Notes: generated by a model not told the origin, from the sequence alone. Shown: positions 20,255 to 33,300, numbered from the stretch's first letter. The stretch: DNA of 64,000 nt from Tetramitus jugosus (GCA_937625935.1 OW569379.1:389602-453601), one strand, 5' to 3'. Program-made: numbers and translations.

Positions 20255-22408
20255 ATGTTGTTCAACAAGGTATTGACACGATTGCTTGGCAAGAGACGCA
20301 GCAGTCAACCTACTCGACCCACTAGAACGAGTGCACACCAGGCAACATGTTGGGATGATATGAGTGATGATGTGTTGTGCAAGATTAGTAGCTTTCTGAA
20401 CAATGTTGAACTTTTTGAGTTGTTTGCATTGATTCATCAGAGAACGTATCGATTGGTTCGTTTCTCTATTGTGTTGTGGTCGTTGAGTCGTTCAGTTGAG
20501 ATCAATGAAAAGTCTTTTGATAGCTTGATGCCTATTACTTGTCGATGCATGATTCAGAGTATAGTCATGAGGCAATTGTCGCATGAAAAGACCATGAAAG
20601 CTTTAGGTCTGCTCTCTGCTGACCAACAATCTTTTGTAAGGGATTTAACAGTTTACAATTTTCCATCCAATTTTTTGTTCGATCCAATGGAGGGATTATT
20701 GGCCAATATTGCGAGTCGTGTTTCATTGTACAGGTCTAATCCGAGAGTCAAAGTTCTCCAGATGCCCAGTTACTTTGCAAGTGATGTGATACGGTTGAGT
20801 CGATTGCGAGACCTCAAGGTTCGTACATTTGTATTAGACAGAAACTCTCTTGCAATGATATTGGATCATTTGAGCGAGTTGGAAACGTTTGCTTTCGAGT
20901 TTTCTTTTCCATGTGACATACTGAGCTTTATAGCTGAGAGAAAGTTTTCTAAACAGCTTCGTCATGTATTTATTGAGAGGATTCAAACTCGGCAGCAGTT
21001 GCCTTTAAATCACGATCCAAGCGTACAACACAATGATGAAAACGATCCTTGCTTATTTATTGAAAAATTGAACTTTGTAGAATGCACGTGGAGTGAAATT
21101 TATTGGTTCTTGTGTCATAATAGCAGAGATGCCATGCGAAGTGTTGAGGTGAATGTGATGACATCGCTTCCAGAGTTTCAATTTCCATCCTATCCGAAGC
21201 TTCTTTTTCCTCAGCTAAAGTCATTTTCAATTAGTGGACATAATTGTGCTCCATTTTTTGAACATATCATTGCTGGTTCACCTATGATCGAGCAGATATC
21301 GATGGTAGAGAGAGTAGAGCAGCGAACAACGACAACAATGAATCGGAGCGAGTTGAGTCACGACGAGAAGTCATTACAACAAACAGCAATGAGAGGCAGA
21401 ACAGTGAAGAAATTGTTTTGTAATAGTGCGGATCACTTATTGCCGACCACTCTCAATCGATTGAGTGAATCTATTCAATCTCTCAGGTTGATGTTTCGAG
21501 GGACTCCACCTACATTATTCCACAATTTATCTGTTGTTCGGATAGAGTCTTGTACGTGTAATTATTCCGTATTTAAAATGATTCATCAGAAGATTGATAC
21601 TGCCCACTTGAAGCAATTGGCCCTGTTTGATGCAGATGATTGTGATACTGCCCAGATTGAGAATTTAATAACATTTCTTCCACATCTACATAAGTTAACT
21701 TTGAGCCGATTGAGACTAATGAGTGATACAAATGTACTTCAGGTTCTATTTTGTTATGGTCACGAGTCTTTGGAGCGCGTGACACTCGATTCTGTACTAT
21801 TTTCTGCAACTCAATCATTTGAAATCGATCTTTCGGTCTGGACAGAGCTACCTAGGTTGAAAAAACTACGGTTAGGTATCAAAGATATATGTTTTGGCCA
21901 GAGTTGGACGGATAACATGCTTAGTCTCACACCAGAGCTCGAGTCATTAGAGATTCCGATACCCGCTCCTCAGCTATCACAAGTGGTGCAGGCAATTCAC
22001 AAAAATGTACCTAATTTGCATGATTTAACTTTGTCCCTCTCATGGATAACCAATGGAGCAAGTAGGAGACTTGGTCGAGTTTATGCCTTTCCGAGTGGCC
22101 TCAAAAGCATTCACTTGAACTTCGATTTTGAGCGGACAGACATGTCAGATATCATAACGGTGTTATTAGCTGCGATCGTTAGTAACGCAAATGTGTCTTT
22201 CAATGTACTGCCTCCTTTGCTACAACCAATCCCGGATCCGATTCAGTTTATCAAAGAGAGAGTCGATTTTTGCATTGACAGTATTGATGGAGTGCCAAAG
22301 TCAACTCAAACTCGACTCAAGGATCAGTTCAGAAACATGAGTTGGCTCCCAGACTTTCCAGAGTGTTTCCGTCATTTGCTTTTCAAAATGGGATTTGAGA
22401 GTAGTTAA
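20255..22408 (+). CDS. F-box-like protein with leucine-rich region
   Basis: A 717-aa single-exon protein. A basic N-terminus is followed by an F-box-like helix set (about residues 32-75: MSDDVLCKISSFLNNVELFELF). The rest is an irregular leucine-rich array, with recurring L..L.L..L blocks up to about residue 640. This is the layout of F-box/LRR substrate adaptors of SCF ubiquitin ligases. The F-box is divergent, so Skp1 binding is inferred. No transmembrane segment. Convergent with the helicase gene at a 65-base gap. Confidence 0.6.
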   Translation: MLFNKVLTRLLGKRRSSQPTRPTRTSAHQATCWDDMSDDVLCKISSFLNNVELFELFALIHQRTYRLVRFSIVLWSLSRSVEINEKSFDSLMPITCRCMIQSIVMRQLSHEKTMKALGLLSADQQSFVRDLTVYNFPSNFLFDPMEGLLANIASRVSLYRSNPRVKVLQMPSYFASDVIRLSRLRDLKVRTFVLDRNSLAMILDHLSELETFAFEFSFPCDILSFIAERKFSKQLRHVFIERIQTRQQLPLNHDPSVQHNDENDPCLFIEKLNFVECTWSEIYWFLCHNSRDAMRSVEVNVMTSLPEFQFPSYPKLLFPQLKSFSISGHNCAPFFEHIIAGSPMIEQISMVERVEQRTTTTMNRSELSHDEKSLQQTAMRGRTVKKLFCNSADHLLPTTLNRLSESIQSLRLMFRGTPPTLFHNLSVVRIESCTCNYSVFKMIHQKIDTAHLKQLALFDADDCDTAQIENLITFLPHLHKLTLSRLRLMSDTNVLQVLFCYGHESLERVTLDSVLFSATQSFEIDLSVWTELPRLKKLRLGIKDICFGQSWTDNMLSLTPELESLEIPIPAPQLSQVVQAIHKNVPNLHDLTLSLSWITNGASRRLGRVYAFPSGLKSIHLNFDFERTDMSDIITVLLAAIVSNANVSFNVLPPLLQPIPDPIQFIKERVDFCIDSIDGVPKSTQTRLKDQFRNMSWLPDFPECFRHLLFKMGFESS

Positions 22409-22473
22409 CCAACATGTTCAAATAATTAGTATTTATTGCGATATACATTCATGAGTTAAACAGCACACTTGGA

Positions 22474-24794
22474 TCATTCTTCTCTCTTCCATTCGGCATC
22501 AATATTGATGTCCACTAACTCTTCTACTAGAGTTGGGTCAGTAGTGTTGAGCAAGAAATCATTCTTCAACACTTCACTCTTGAAAGTACCATCATCAACA
22601 AAGCACTTCTTCACGGTATAAAATTTGATAATCTGTTTCCAGTAGGGGTCCAGAGCTAAAAGATTAGCATTTCCAACAATGTACATCAACGAGATTGCTC
22701 TCGAGATGGCTACATTCAGTCTCTTCTCATTCTGCAAAAATCCAAGCCTAAACTTGATATCATGAGTCAAGTTTTCTCGGGCGGATCTCACAGTGGAGAT
22801 GATAATCACTTTGTATTCTCTACCTTGGAAATTCTCAGTGGTTCCAACTGTAATGCCTGAAAATCCTCTGCCTAAAGAATGGAATTGCTTTCGAATTAGA
22901 TCTGCTTGCTTTCTGTAAGGTGTAATGATGCCAATGTCCTCATTTGTGAATCTGTTGTTTTTGAATTCTCGAGTCTTATGTAATTGCGCAATCAATCGAA
23001 TCACAGTATTAATCTCACCTCTGTTGAACCAAGAAGGACTGTCAGATTCTCTGCTTTCTAGTGAAGTTATATGATGAAACACCATTGGAATCTCTGGATT
23101 CTGGAGTAGATCACGGTCCCCAACAAACAAACGAGAGATAGCCGGTGATTGATTAGTGAGTTGTCCATCATAGAACACGTCTGAATAGCATGCCATGATA
23201 TGCGGATGGGCACGATAGGATACTGTTAAAGGACAAATGATGCCAATGTTTCTCTTGAAAATTCTTTCAAGCATGGAGACATCTAGATTGTACTCTTTAG
23301 CTAGTGGGGATCGAATCACCGGTCCCAGCTGCTTAGGATCACCTGCAAGAATGATTTTAGTGGTAGGGGAAGCAAGTCCGAGAGGAATTAAGGTTTCTGC
23401 CTCCAGAGCCTCTCCTGCTTCGTCAATGAAAATGTGTCCGAACCATTCTTGGCCAATATTTCTGCTCACTAAATAACCAGCACTCACACATGTTGACACA
23501 ATTACTCTATACTGTTGTAGTTCGATTTTCTCTGGAATCGGAAACATTCCATCCTTGTAGTTTGAGTACTTCTTCAGTGATGGTTCCATTGTTTTTGGAT
23601 CTCTTGTCATGCCATTCATTCTAAAGATGTTGGTTTCACCAGCATCAATTAAGCGCCTACAGATTAAATCTGCGGCATGATTCGACGGAGCACACAGCAG
23701 AATGGATTTCTTACTTGCTTTCAACACAGCCAACGCACAGTGGATAACTGTTTCAGTCTTTTGTATTCGTTGTACAAAAAGATAGAGTATGAGAGTTAGT
23801 ACCTACATATCAGATAAATGGGGACAATTAAGAAAATAATACTAACCTTGCCTGTTCCCGGAGGACCAAATATGATGATAGGACGAGTTGAGTTGCCTAG
23901 GCAATGTCTAACACAATTTTTCTGATCTTCGTTCAGTTGTCCATGAACATTGGTATCTAATTGGAGAGCCAGCACCGAGTTATCATAGATCGTTCCGTGA
24001 TCAGTGAGTAGCCTTCTGTTGAAAACAATGTTTCCCAGAGCTCTGTGCATCAATTTTTGTGGAGTACGATTCATTCCGAATCGAACATCTAATCCATTCT
24101 TCAAGTACTTGTTAATGTCCACGTGAAACGATACTCTCACATCTTCTAGGTTCACATAGTGAACATAACCCTTGAACACAGTGCCATTGGATGCTGGAGA
24201 AGCAGTTATCGTGTCATTTCTCAGTACAGAGGGTCTTTTCTCTGCCAGTCCAGGAACAGAAAGTACATGGAGACCTCGATTGACTGGATCTACTGTCATA
24301 AATGCCTTATCAATATCATATTGACGGAGGTCAATCAAATTTTGTATCTCCTCAATAAACAAGAGAATATTCATGTGATTTTGATATCCTCTTGGTTTCA
24401 CAGATCTTGTTTGAATCTTAGGACTCAATAAACCCTTGTACTTGGTTTTCAACTCATCCAGAATAGAGTAAGAAGTATTGCCATGAATGCTTCTCAACAT
24501 TTTCTTCATTGCTTTTGGGGGTGGATATGGTCGAAGTGGACACTCAAATTCAACTCTCTCAATTGGAGGACGAACACCTCGTAACTTTTTACCTTGGAAG
24601 TTGTTTCTACTGACTCGTCTGCGCCATCCAGTGGTTCCATTCTTTGGTTGTTGTGGTTGTGTCTGGAAATTGCTGGGTTGAGATACTTGACCAGAGTTAA
24701 CTTGTTGCAGCTGTTGTGGCTGTTGTGCCTTTGCCTTGGGCTTTCTTTGTTTGCGTCTAGGCTTGTTGGTTGTTGTGGGATTAACTTGTGACAT
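22474..24794 (-). CDS. Superfamily-1 RNA/DNA helicase (Upf1/Mov10-like), two exons
   Basis: Exon 1 is 24794-23847 and exon 2 is 23757-22474. The 89-base intron (GTTAGT..AAAAG) splits the Walker A motif exactly after GPPGTGK (residues 310-316), and splicing restores GPPGTGKTET. The product is 743 aa. Visible motifs are Ia (APSNHAAD), II (IDEAGEA), III (GDPKQLGP), IV (VSYRAHP), V (GTTENFQGRE) and VI (NVAISRA). The N-terminus is Gln/Lys-rich and lacks the Upf1 Cys-His zinc domain, so a Mov10/Helz-type helicase is more likely than Upf1. It probably remodels RNA-protein complexes. Family secure, subfamily inferred. Confidence 0.9.
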
Positions 24795-24866
24795 CTCAGT
24801 TCTTTGTCTTGTTTGCTTGTGTTTTTGTTGTCTTATATGTCAATTTTGTCCCCCTTCAAGTGTCGC

Positions 24867-24897
24867 ACGAAGGATTTTTGAGGGTCCCCTCCTTCGT
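24867..24897. repeat. Perfect 8-bp inverted repeat with nested GGGTCCC
   Basis: Arms ACGAAGGA (24867-24874) and TCCTTCGT (24890-24897) flank a 15-base loop containing GGGTCCC. It lies 73-103 bases upstream of the helicase ATG and downstream of the FAD gene, so it could be a promoter element or an RNA hairpin. Confidence 0.55.
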
Positions 24898-25041
24898 TTT
24901 TATTGTAAAGTGGAGAATGAATGGTTTGGCTATTTTTCGCAAATCAGGAGAATTAAACTCATCGAGAGACCTATTTATTTTACAATGATTGGGTCGTTTA
25001 TGGGTTGACTGTATTTGGAAAAGCTCATTCTGGTTAAAGTA

Positions 25042-26580
25042 TCAATCAAATAATACTTTCTTCAAGAACACTGGATTAAGGAAGCGAGTTTTGTAGTTTT
25101 GGTCCATGTGCTGGAATCTAATTTGCTCCTCCCACATGTACTTGTCGACTGCACATCGCTTTGCCCAACGCATTAGCAAGTTACTCAGGACTGGGTACAA
25201 GGTCTTCTGAAGGATAACATTTCCTCCAGTTGTTCCTGGATACTTAAGATCACCAATTGCAATGGTGGTCCATGGCAGTGTGACAGCATCATACACCTTC
25301 TGTTGGAATGATGGACCAAAGTTTGCGTCTTGTTCGACAGGTAGGGAGCACTGACGCAACAGAGTATCCAAGATCAGGCATTGCTCTGAAACAAGTGTCA
25401 TTCCTTGTCCGTAGATTGGACTGAGAGAGCAAACGACATCTCCCAGTGCTACATATCCCTTCATGTTAAACTTTTCAAAATGTTGATAAGTAGATCCCTC
25501 CTTCTTGTAAATCTTCAACTCGTCTTCATCGTTGCATTCAAAAGCATCGAGAATCTGGTTGGTTACCTTTTGGAGAATAGGGTGATCTTCAGGACCTCCA
25601 TAACTCGTTCTTGCTTCATAAACTGTCTTTGGCATCTTTGGATTATTGACACCAATGAGAGAAAGAATAGCCTTTCCATCTTCAATGGCATTGACACCAA
25701 CAGTTTTTACAGATGGATAAGCACCTCTAAACAGCACGTAGTGTTGATTGATACCATTTTGAACAGCCAATGGAGTATCTTTCTTGATCTTAAACTGTGA
25801 GCTAGAGTAAACAACATTGCTTCTGACAACACTTTGGAAGTCTGAGACTTTGTGGCCAGGGTGGAAGTGTCCAATCAATTGACTCAGAGTTTTTGTGCTT
25901 CGACCAGAACAATCAACAACAAATGATCCGAAGAGACTCTCCTCATCCGATGACTCTGATCCGGAACCAGTCTTTACACCAACAACGCGATGCTTATCAC
26001 TGTCATCCATCAACAACTCCTTGACAGTGACACGCGTTCTTACTTCCACATTCTTAATACTGGCCACTCTCTCACGAATATACAATTCGAGTAAATCACG
26101 GGAAAAACTCAACAATGTCAAATTGAATTCTCCTCTCTTGAATTGGGGCATGCTTCCAAACGGAGTCACAGCATTGAACTCTGAGTAATCGACATGCATA
26201 GTTCCTCTGTCAATCATACCTTGAGAGAAACCAGGAAAGATTTTGTCAAGAATGGACCTTCCTCTGTACAATAAACTGTGAATAAAGTGTCTCTGAGGTG
26301 CATTGCTCCTATCATCCAAATACTCTTGTTGTTCAAGCACAATCACCTTCTTAAAATGATGTGAGAGAGTAGCAGCAGAAATGAGACCCCCGAGTGAACC
26401 ACCAATTACAATGGCAGTACTATTCTTGTTTGGACTGTGTTCATTCAGAGTTCCAATCCTTGATTTTTGCAAGTTTTCATGGTACAGAATTTGAGTGAGA
26501 CGTTTGGCAACGTAGAACAATGCAGCAGTCAGAGCAATCACCAACAAGGCAGTTGCATATTGCAGGATTTGAAGTATCAT
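25042..26580 (-). CDS. Membrane-anchored FAD-dependent oxidoreductase (monooxygenase-like)
   Basis: A 512-aa protein. Residues about 5-27 form a membrane anchor. The Rossmann FAD motif follows (VIGGSLGGLISAATL, ending in VIVLEQ, about 58-84). A second FAD contact, GDVVCSLSPIYGQGM, lies near 377-391, as in UbiH/PHBH-type hydroxylases. The Trp motif of flavin halogenases is not seen. It could hydroxylate or epoxidise a hydrophobic substrate at the ER membrane. Its start faces the start of the NRPS-PKS gene across a 787-base divergent gap, so a tailoring role is possible but not shown. Confidence 0.75.
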   Translation of the reverse strand: MILQILQYATALLVIALTAALFYVAKRLTQILYHENLQKSRIGTLNEHSPNKNSTAIVIGGSLGGLISAATLSHHFKKVIVLEQQEYLDDRSNAPQRHFIHSLLYRGRSILDKIFPGFSQGMIDRGTMHVDYSEFNAVTPFGSMPQFKRGEFNLTLLSFSRDLLELYIRERVASIKNVEVRTRVTVKELLMDDSDKHRVVGVKTGSGSESSDEESLFGSFVVDCSGRSTKTLSQLIGHFHPGHKVSDFQSVVRSNVVYSSSQFKIKKDTPLAVQNGINQHYVLFRGAYPSVKTVGVNAIEDGKAILSLIGVNNPKMPKTVYEARTSYGGPEDHPILQKVTNQILDAFECNDEDELKIYKKEGSTYQHFEKFNMKGYVALGDVVCSLSPIYGQGMTLVSEQCLILDTLLRQCSLPVEQDANFGPSFQQKVYDAVTLPWTTIAIGDLKYPGTTGGNVILQKTLYPVLSNLLMRWAKRCAVDKYMWEEQIRFQHMDQNYKTRFLNPVFLKKVLFD

Positions 26581-27367
26581 GATGATGATAGATATTGAAA
26601 GCTTTCAAATTGATAATGATGATACGATCGTAGTATGGATAAAACAACAAGTTTTCTTCTTCTTCTTCTTGTCAAGTGTTTTGTGAGAGAGAAAAAGCGA
26701 CAAGTGCGATAGAGTGTGTTCAAACAAAAAGTTGGAGAATAAAAGTTGAAAATGAACGAATGAATTTTGCTATGAATGGTAGAATGCGATAGGCAGCTGA
26801 CTTGTGATGTCGGTTCTCTCTTATGGACTTTGGTTTTAGGTTAAAAACAGAATACTGCCAAGAATGTTGAGGATGCTTTGGATGGGTGAGTGAAGGATGA
26901 TGACAATCACGTGATAGAGTGAGTTGATTGTTAGTATTTGGGAAGTTTTTGTTTACTGGACCTTGCTTTTATTGTTGTCTTTTTGACGGGCGACGGCGAA
27001 AAATTAATGTCCGTTAAGGAAGCTTGACCTAGTGTGTCTCCGTTCGCCAGATTCGATTTGATTGATTTCACCTATCATTCCATAAAAGTAGGTAACTACG
27101 GAGTAATTCCCAAAAAGGATTGATGTTTGGCATGGGGAGTCAGCGAATTTTCGACTTCCAGCATTGTGTTGCCCAGTCCGAGACAAAACAACAAAGTAAC
27201 GATAATCACGAAAGACCACACAAACAAACAAACAATATCAAGATGCAACAAGGTATCGAAAGAGTATGTCACACTTTGAACTTTTGTTCCACCCCTTACT
27301 GTGGCCCCGTAAGGGCCAGATCTATTTTTAGTGTTCGCTCACACAAACTTTTCTTCCTTCAACCAAC
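26581..27367. other. Long divergent gap between FAD oxidoreductase and NRPS-PKS genes
   Basis: One of the longest gene-free stretches in the left 45 kb, and likely to hold both promoters. It is AT-rich with no supported gene. The palindrome at 27302-27318 is the clearest structured element. Confidence 0.5.
27302..27318. promoter_or_regulatory. TGGCCC-N5-GGGCCA palindrome upstream of NRPS-PKS
   Basis: Perfect 6-bp arms around CGTAA, 50-66 bases before the NRPS-PKS ATG. A T-rich stretch (CTATTTTTAG) follows. It resembles the elements at 52085-52107 and 55588-55606. Confidence 0.45.
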
Positions 27368-30300
27368 ATGAAATGTCTGTCTCTTTCATGGAATGGACAA
27401 TCATCATCATCATCATCACAACTACAGATACCACTAACAATCGAACAAAAAGGAATATGGTTCGAATGCGAAAAGAATCCAACATCATCGGCATATACTG
27501 TACAATGGGCCTATCACATACAAGGTAAACTAGACATTCAATTATTGGAACAAAGTTTGAACAGTGTCATTCATCGACACGATGCCATGAGAACAAGGTT
27601 CGGAAAGGAGAGTGGTGGCGTGCCTTACACGTACGTTGAAAAAGAACATTCCAATCAAATTTTGAGTGTTCAATTTTTGAGAGATCACAATGAAATTCAG
27701 GAGGTGATCAGGTCAGAGTGCGATCATTGCTTTGATTTGTACAAGGAGCGCCTGTATCGCTTTACGGTGATTATCGCGGGAAAAGATGATTTTTATTTTT
27801 TGGTGGTGAAGCATCATTTGATTTATGATGGTGCAAGTGCCTATTTGTTTGCCAAGGAGTTGTCCGAGGTGTATCAGGGCAAAACAATGGAGAAACCTGC
27901 GTCAAATATTCATGATTGGTACAGGTATCAAGAATCAATGCAAGAGCTAGTGGAAAAAAGCAAGCCATTCTGGGATCAGTATATGCTAGGGTCATCTCCC
28001 GTTGATCTCCATTGCTATTCCAATGTTGTGCCTGATCGATCAGTGAGCGTTGTGAATCGCTCCTTGCCTGTCGCCTTGTCGAGCCAGGTCAAATCGTTTA
28101 GCAGAGCGCACAAGAGCACGGATTTTAGAACTCTGATGACTGCATTTCAAATTTTGCTTCACAGGTATACACATTCGGATGACATTACCATCATGTATCC
28201 AAAGAACATGAGACCTAGAAGCTTACCGGATTTGATGGGTCTTCACATGTCTGTCCAGCCATGTAGAGTCAAATTCTCATCGGACACCTCATTTTTGAAC
28301 ATTATCGAACAGAACAATGAATCGTTTGATCAATTTAAGGATATGGCACCATTTAACATTGCAAAGCTCTCCTCTGATGATACAGCAGTGTTATTTGGCA
28401 GATCCATGTACATATTTGATACCCTTCAATTCGGAGAGGGAATCACTGTGAATAGAATGGATATCGCAAGAGCGGCATCTGTATCAACGTTTTGCTTGCA
28501 AATGGAACCTGTAGGCGACTCGTATGAACTCTTTTTCGAGTATAATAATAACAAGTTTGAGCTATCGTATGTTGAAGAGATGGCTGTACACTATTTGAAC
28601 ATTGTTAAGGCAATGATTGAAACTCCAGATGCACTGGTAAACTCGTTCAACTTTTTGTCGGAACCAGAGATGACACGGTTGGTATTCGATTGGAACGACA
28701 CTGTAACTCCTTTACCAAATAAGAATGTGATAGAGATATTTGAGGACAATGTAGCTCGGTATCCTGATCACACGGCAATCAAGTACCTCGATGAACAATA
28801 TACGTATCGACAGGTAAATGAAAGAGCAAACAAGTTGGCCCGGTATTTGGTGTCCGTGGGCGTATCGATTGAAGATTGCGTCGCTGTGAGTCTCGAAAGA
28901 ACACCTGATCTACTCATTTCTTTCCTGGCCGTGTTAAAGGCTGGTGGTGCCTATGTTCCTCTCGATATCAACTACCCTCAAAGCAGAGTTGATTATATTG
29001 TACAGGATTGTAATGCAAAAGCAATTATTGCTCACTCAAATTTTGAAGGGAAACTGAGTAACCATAAGATTGCCAAGTTGTATATTGACAGATCAAGTGA
29101 ATATGAACACTTCTCCAGTGATGAAAACTTGGGAGTTGTTGTGTCAAAGAACTCTTTACTAAATGTCATTTATACCTCAGGAACAAGTGGAAAGCCAAAG
29201 GGTTGTATGGTTCTTCATAGAGGTGTCGTCAGATTAGTCAAGAATACCAACTGCTTCTCCATTGAGCCATCTCACGTTGTCGGTCAGATTTGTAATCACT
29301 CCTTCGATGCTTCCTCCTTGGAAATATACATGGCTCTTTTGAATGCAGCGACCTTGGTAATGATTCCAACAAAGACTGTGCTTCATGCACAAAAATTCAA
29401 GCAGAATATGAAACGGTATGGTGTGACTCATCTCGTGTTCAGCACAGGTGTGTTTGATCACTTGGTTACTATGGATCCAACTGTCTTCGAAGGTTTAGAC
29501 ACGGTCATCGCTGGTGGAGATAAGATGAAACCAGCAATCAGCAACAGAGTATTATCTCTTGAAGCAACTAGACCTGCTCACTTGCTCAATGTTTACGGTC
29601 CAACCGAGAATTCAACAAGTACATCCTTTTTCGAAGTTGAGATCGCTGAGCCAGACTATGTCATTCCAATTGGTAAGAGCATCTCCAACACTCAGTGCTA
29701 CATTCTAGATAGAAATAGAAAATTGGTACCTGTTGGAGTCAACGGATTTTTGCACACTGGAGGTGAAGGTGTTGCTCGAGGTTATCTGAACAATCCAGAA
29801 CAGACTGAATCTCGGTTCTACGAACATGAGTTCGAAAATGGTTTTAAGACACGGCTATACAACACTGGTGATTTGGCTCGGTATCTTCCTGATGGTAATA
29901 TTGAGTTCTTGGGAAGAAATGACAAGCAAATCAAACTAAGAGGATACCGTATCGAACTTGCAGAGATTGAGGCTGAAATTTTGAAACATCCAGAAGTTTT
30001 CGAAGCAGTTGTCGAACCAGTAGATCAAGGAACAAACAAGAAGATTGTGGCATATGTTAAGGCACCAATGAACGTCAAGAGAAAGTTGTCTAATTCACTG
30101 CAATCGACTCTACCAAGTTATATGATGCCGAGCGAGATTGTTATGCTTGATGATTTCCCTCTCAATGGTAACGGTAAGGTAGATATTGAAAAGTTGAAGA
30201 CTCTTCATACACCAAGACCAAGTGTTGATGAAAGAGTTGTGCCGACGAATGGTGTTCAGAGAGACATTGAGAAGATTTGGGCAACAGTTTTGAGCGTTGA

Positions 30301-33300
30301 ATCCGTGAATGTGAATGCCAACTTTTTCGATCTAGGAGGAAACTCACTGTTGCTAGCTCAGTTGAGATCCATGCTGTCTGATTATTCCAAGAAGGAGATC
30401 TCCTTGGTAGATCTGTACAAGTATACAACAATCGAACAAATGGCTGAATATTTATGTCCAGAAGATAGTCAGGCAACTGATTCAATCCACATAAGTGAAG
30501 ATCAGAAATCTCAACCATCAGAAGAGTCACAAGTAGCAACGGATGCCATATCTAACAATGATATTGCTATCATTGGTATTGCCGGTAGATTCCCTGGTTC
30601 AACAGACATGGATACTTTCTGGGATAACATTTGCAATGGTAGAGGAGCAGTCTCCATCAAATCCAAGGATGAGTTGATTGGCTTAGTGGACGAGACTCTC
30701 ATAAAGAATCCTAATTTCATTCCTTCTCGTCCTTTATTGGATGATATCAAGGGATTTGATGCTGGATTCTTCAATGTGGGTGTTGGTGAGGCCGCTTTAT
30801 CTGACCCTCAACACAGAATTCTGATGGAGTGTGTCTGGGAGGCTTTGGAGTCATCTGGTCACACGCCATCTAACTATGATGGACGTATTGGACTATTTGC
30901 TGGTTGTGGTTTGAACTACTATTCTCCAGCTAGTCATCTCCATAAGGATGGAAATGCAGCAGAGAGGTATCAATCAACCATTCAGAACGAAGCTGATTTC
31001 TTGTGCTCAAAGATTGCATACAAGCTGAATCTGAAGGGACCTGCTGTAACTGTCCAAACTGCGTGCTCAACCTCCTTAGTTGCTGTACACATGGGCTGTA
31101 ACTCAATTATTGTCTCAGATTGTGACATGGCTATTGCTGGTGGTGTGAGTCTCGGATCATTGGATGCTCTAGGATACATCTATGAAGAAGGAATGATCTA
31201 TTCAAAGGATGGACTCGTCCGACCATTCGACAAGAACGCATGTGGTGTTGTTGCTGGACAAGGAGCTGCTGTTGTAGTGATGAAATCGCTCACGAAAGCA
31301 ATCAAGGACAGAAACACAATCTTTGCTGTCATCAAGGGATCAGCAATTAACAATGATGGAGGAGCAAACAAGGTAGGATTCACTGCGCCAAGTGAAGAAG
31401 GTATTTCTCAAGTTATCATGCAAGCACAAAGAAGAGGAAATGTCGACCCAAGCACCGTATCGTACATTGAAACACACGGAACTGCAACTGCACTCGGAGA
31501 TCAAATTGAGTTTGCTGGTCTACAAAGAGTTTTCTCAAAGTGCCAACAAACTCCATTCTGTGCTCTGTCATCAGTCAAGTCAATGTTGGGTCATCTAGAC
31601 ACAGCGTCCGGAGCAACCGGACTTATTACTGCTGCTCTTGCATTGAAGAACAAACAACTACCACCGATTGCAAACTTCTCTGAGCCACATCCAAAGTTCC
31701 ATATGGAATCTAGTCCGTTCTATGTCAATTCCACTAGTAAGGAATGGAAACACTCTCCTCAGCTACCACGTAGAGCTGGTGTGAACTCGATGGGTATTGG
31801 TGGTACCAATGCCCATGTCGTCCTGGAAGAATTCATATCAGAAACGAGAACTACAGAGTCCAGACCATGGCAAATCGTATCTCTCTCTGCGAAGACCCCA
31901 GCAGCACTTGAAGTTGCTACAAGCAACATGATGCACTACTTGAAGAAACATCCTGAAAATATGGCCGATGCCGCATACACCCTGCATGTTGGACGTGACA
32001 CCTATCAACACAAAAGATTTGTTGTTTGTGACACTGCACAGAGTGCTATTGATCAATTGAGCAACCCTGCTTCCTATTCAACACTACAACAGAAGAAGAT
32101 CATTTTCATGTTCCCTGGTTCTGGTAATCAATATGTGAACATGTCCAAGGGCATCTACGACTCTGAACCTCTATTCAGACAAGTAATCGATGAATGCTTG
32201 GTGATTATCAATCGAATCATTCTCACTAGTGAGACATCCTCTCTTGAAACCTTGTCATTCAAGGATCTTTTTGAGAACAGAGTGAATCAGATCGACTTGA
32301 TGCAGCCATTGATATTCTGTGTCGAATATGCACTTGCCAAATTGATTATGAGCTGGGGAATCATGCCATCTTCAATGATTGGTCACAGTCTTGGAGAGTA
32401 CACTGCTGCTTGTCTCGCTGGTGTTTTCACCTTGGAAGATGCCTTGACGATCATCATGGCCAGAGGTAGTTTGGCAAAATCCATTACAACGAAGGGATGC
32501 ATGTTAGCCGTCAGTGTACCAGAAGACAAGATTGCGCCCTATATCCGTGCTGACGTTAACCTTGCAGCCGTCAATGGTCCTAACCAATGTGTGCTCTCTG
32601 GTAGCGTAGAGAGCATTGACCAAGTGTGTAAGGAACTGAGTGAGAGCTCGGGTACACCAATTCAGTTCAAACGATTGAGAACTGAAACTGGATATCACTC
32701 ATACTTGTTTGACTCTGTCCTTGATCAATTCTCTAGAGTATTCGATGGAATTGTGATGCAACAGCCTCAAATTCCAATCATTTCATCAATGAATGGGACT
32801 TGGATGCAACAAGGAGAGGCCACTTCATCAGACTATTGGGTGCGTCACTTAAGAGACACCGTTCACTTCTCCAAGGGTGTATTCACCATTCTCTCCAGTC
32901 CTCTCTATGAAAGTGCAATTCTGCTCGAAGTTGGACCAAGCAGCACACTGTCATCACTTGCTAAAACACAAGTGACAAACAGCGAAAACCATGTCATTGT
33001 ACCACTCATGAGAAGAGAGACTGAAAAGTTTGAGGATATGCAACACCTTCTCAACGGTATTGGAAGACTGTGGGCTTGCAGTGGAGTACGTTCACCAGTC
33101 AACTGGAACAAATTCTATTCACAGGAACAAAGACTCAGAATTCCTTTGCCAACCTATCCGTTCCAACGTCAGCAACATTGGATCCATTCAGCCAAATCTC
33201 CTCCTATGATCCAAAACAACCGAAGAAGAACTGAACCTTTGGTGTCACTTGGAGAAGCACCAGTTGTTGCCTCACCACGTGAGGATGGATATTCGAGTGA

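Noticed and set aside
25042-26580. Flavin-dependent halogenase for the NRPS-PKS product
   Set aside because: The FAD motif is present, but the diagnostic Trp-containing halogenase motif was not found.
27120-27371. 83-codon plus-strand frame before the NRPS-PKS gene
   Set aside because: Odd composition, runs through the palindrome and the leader, and has no recognisable features; treated as chance.
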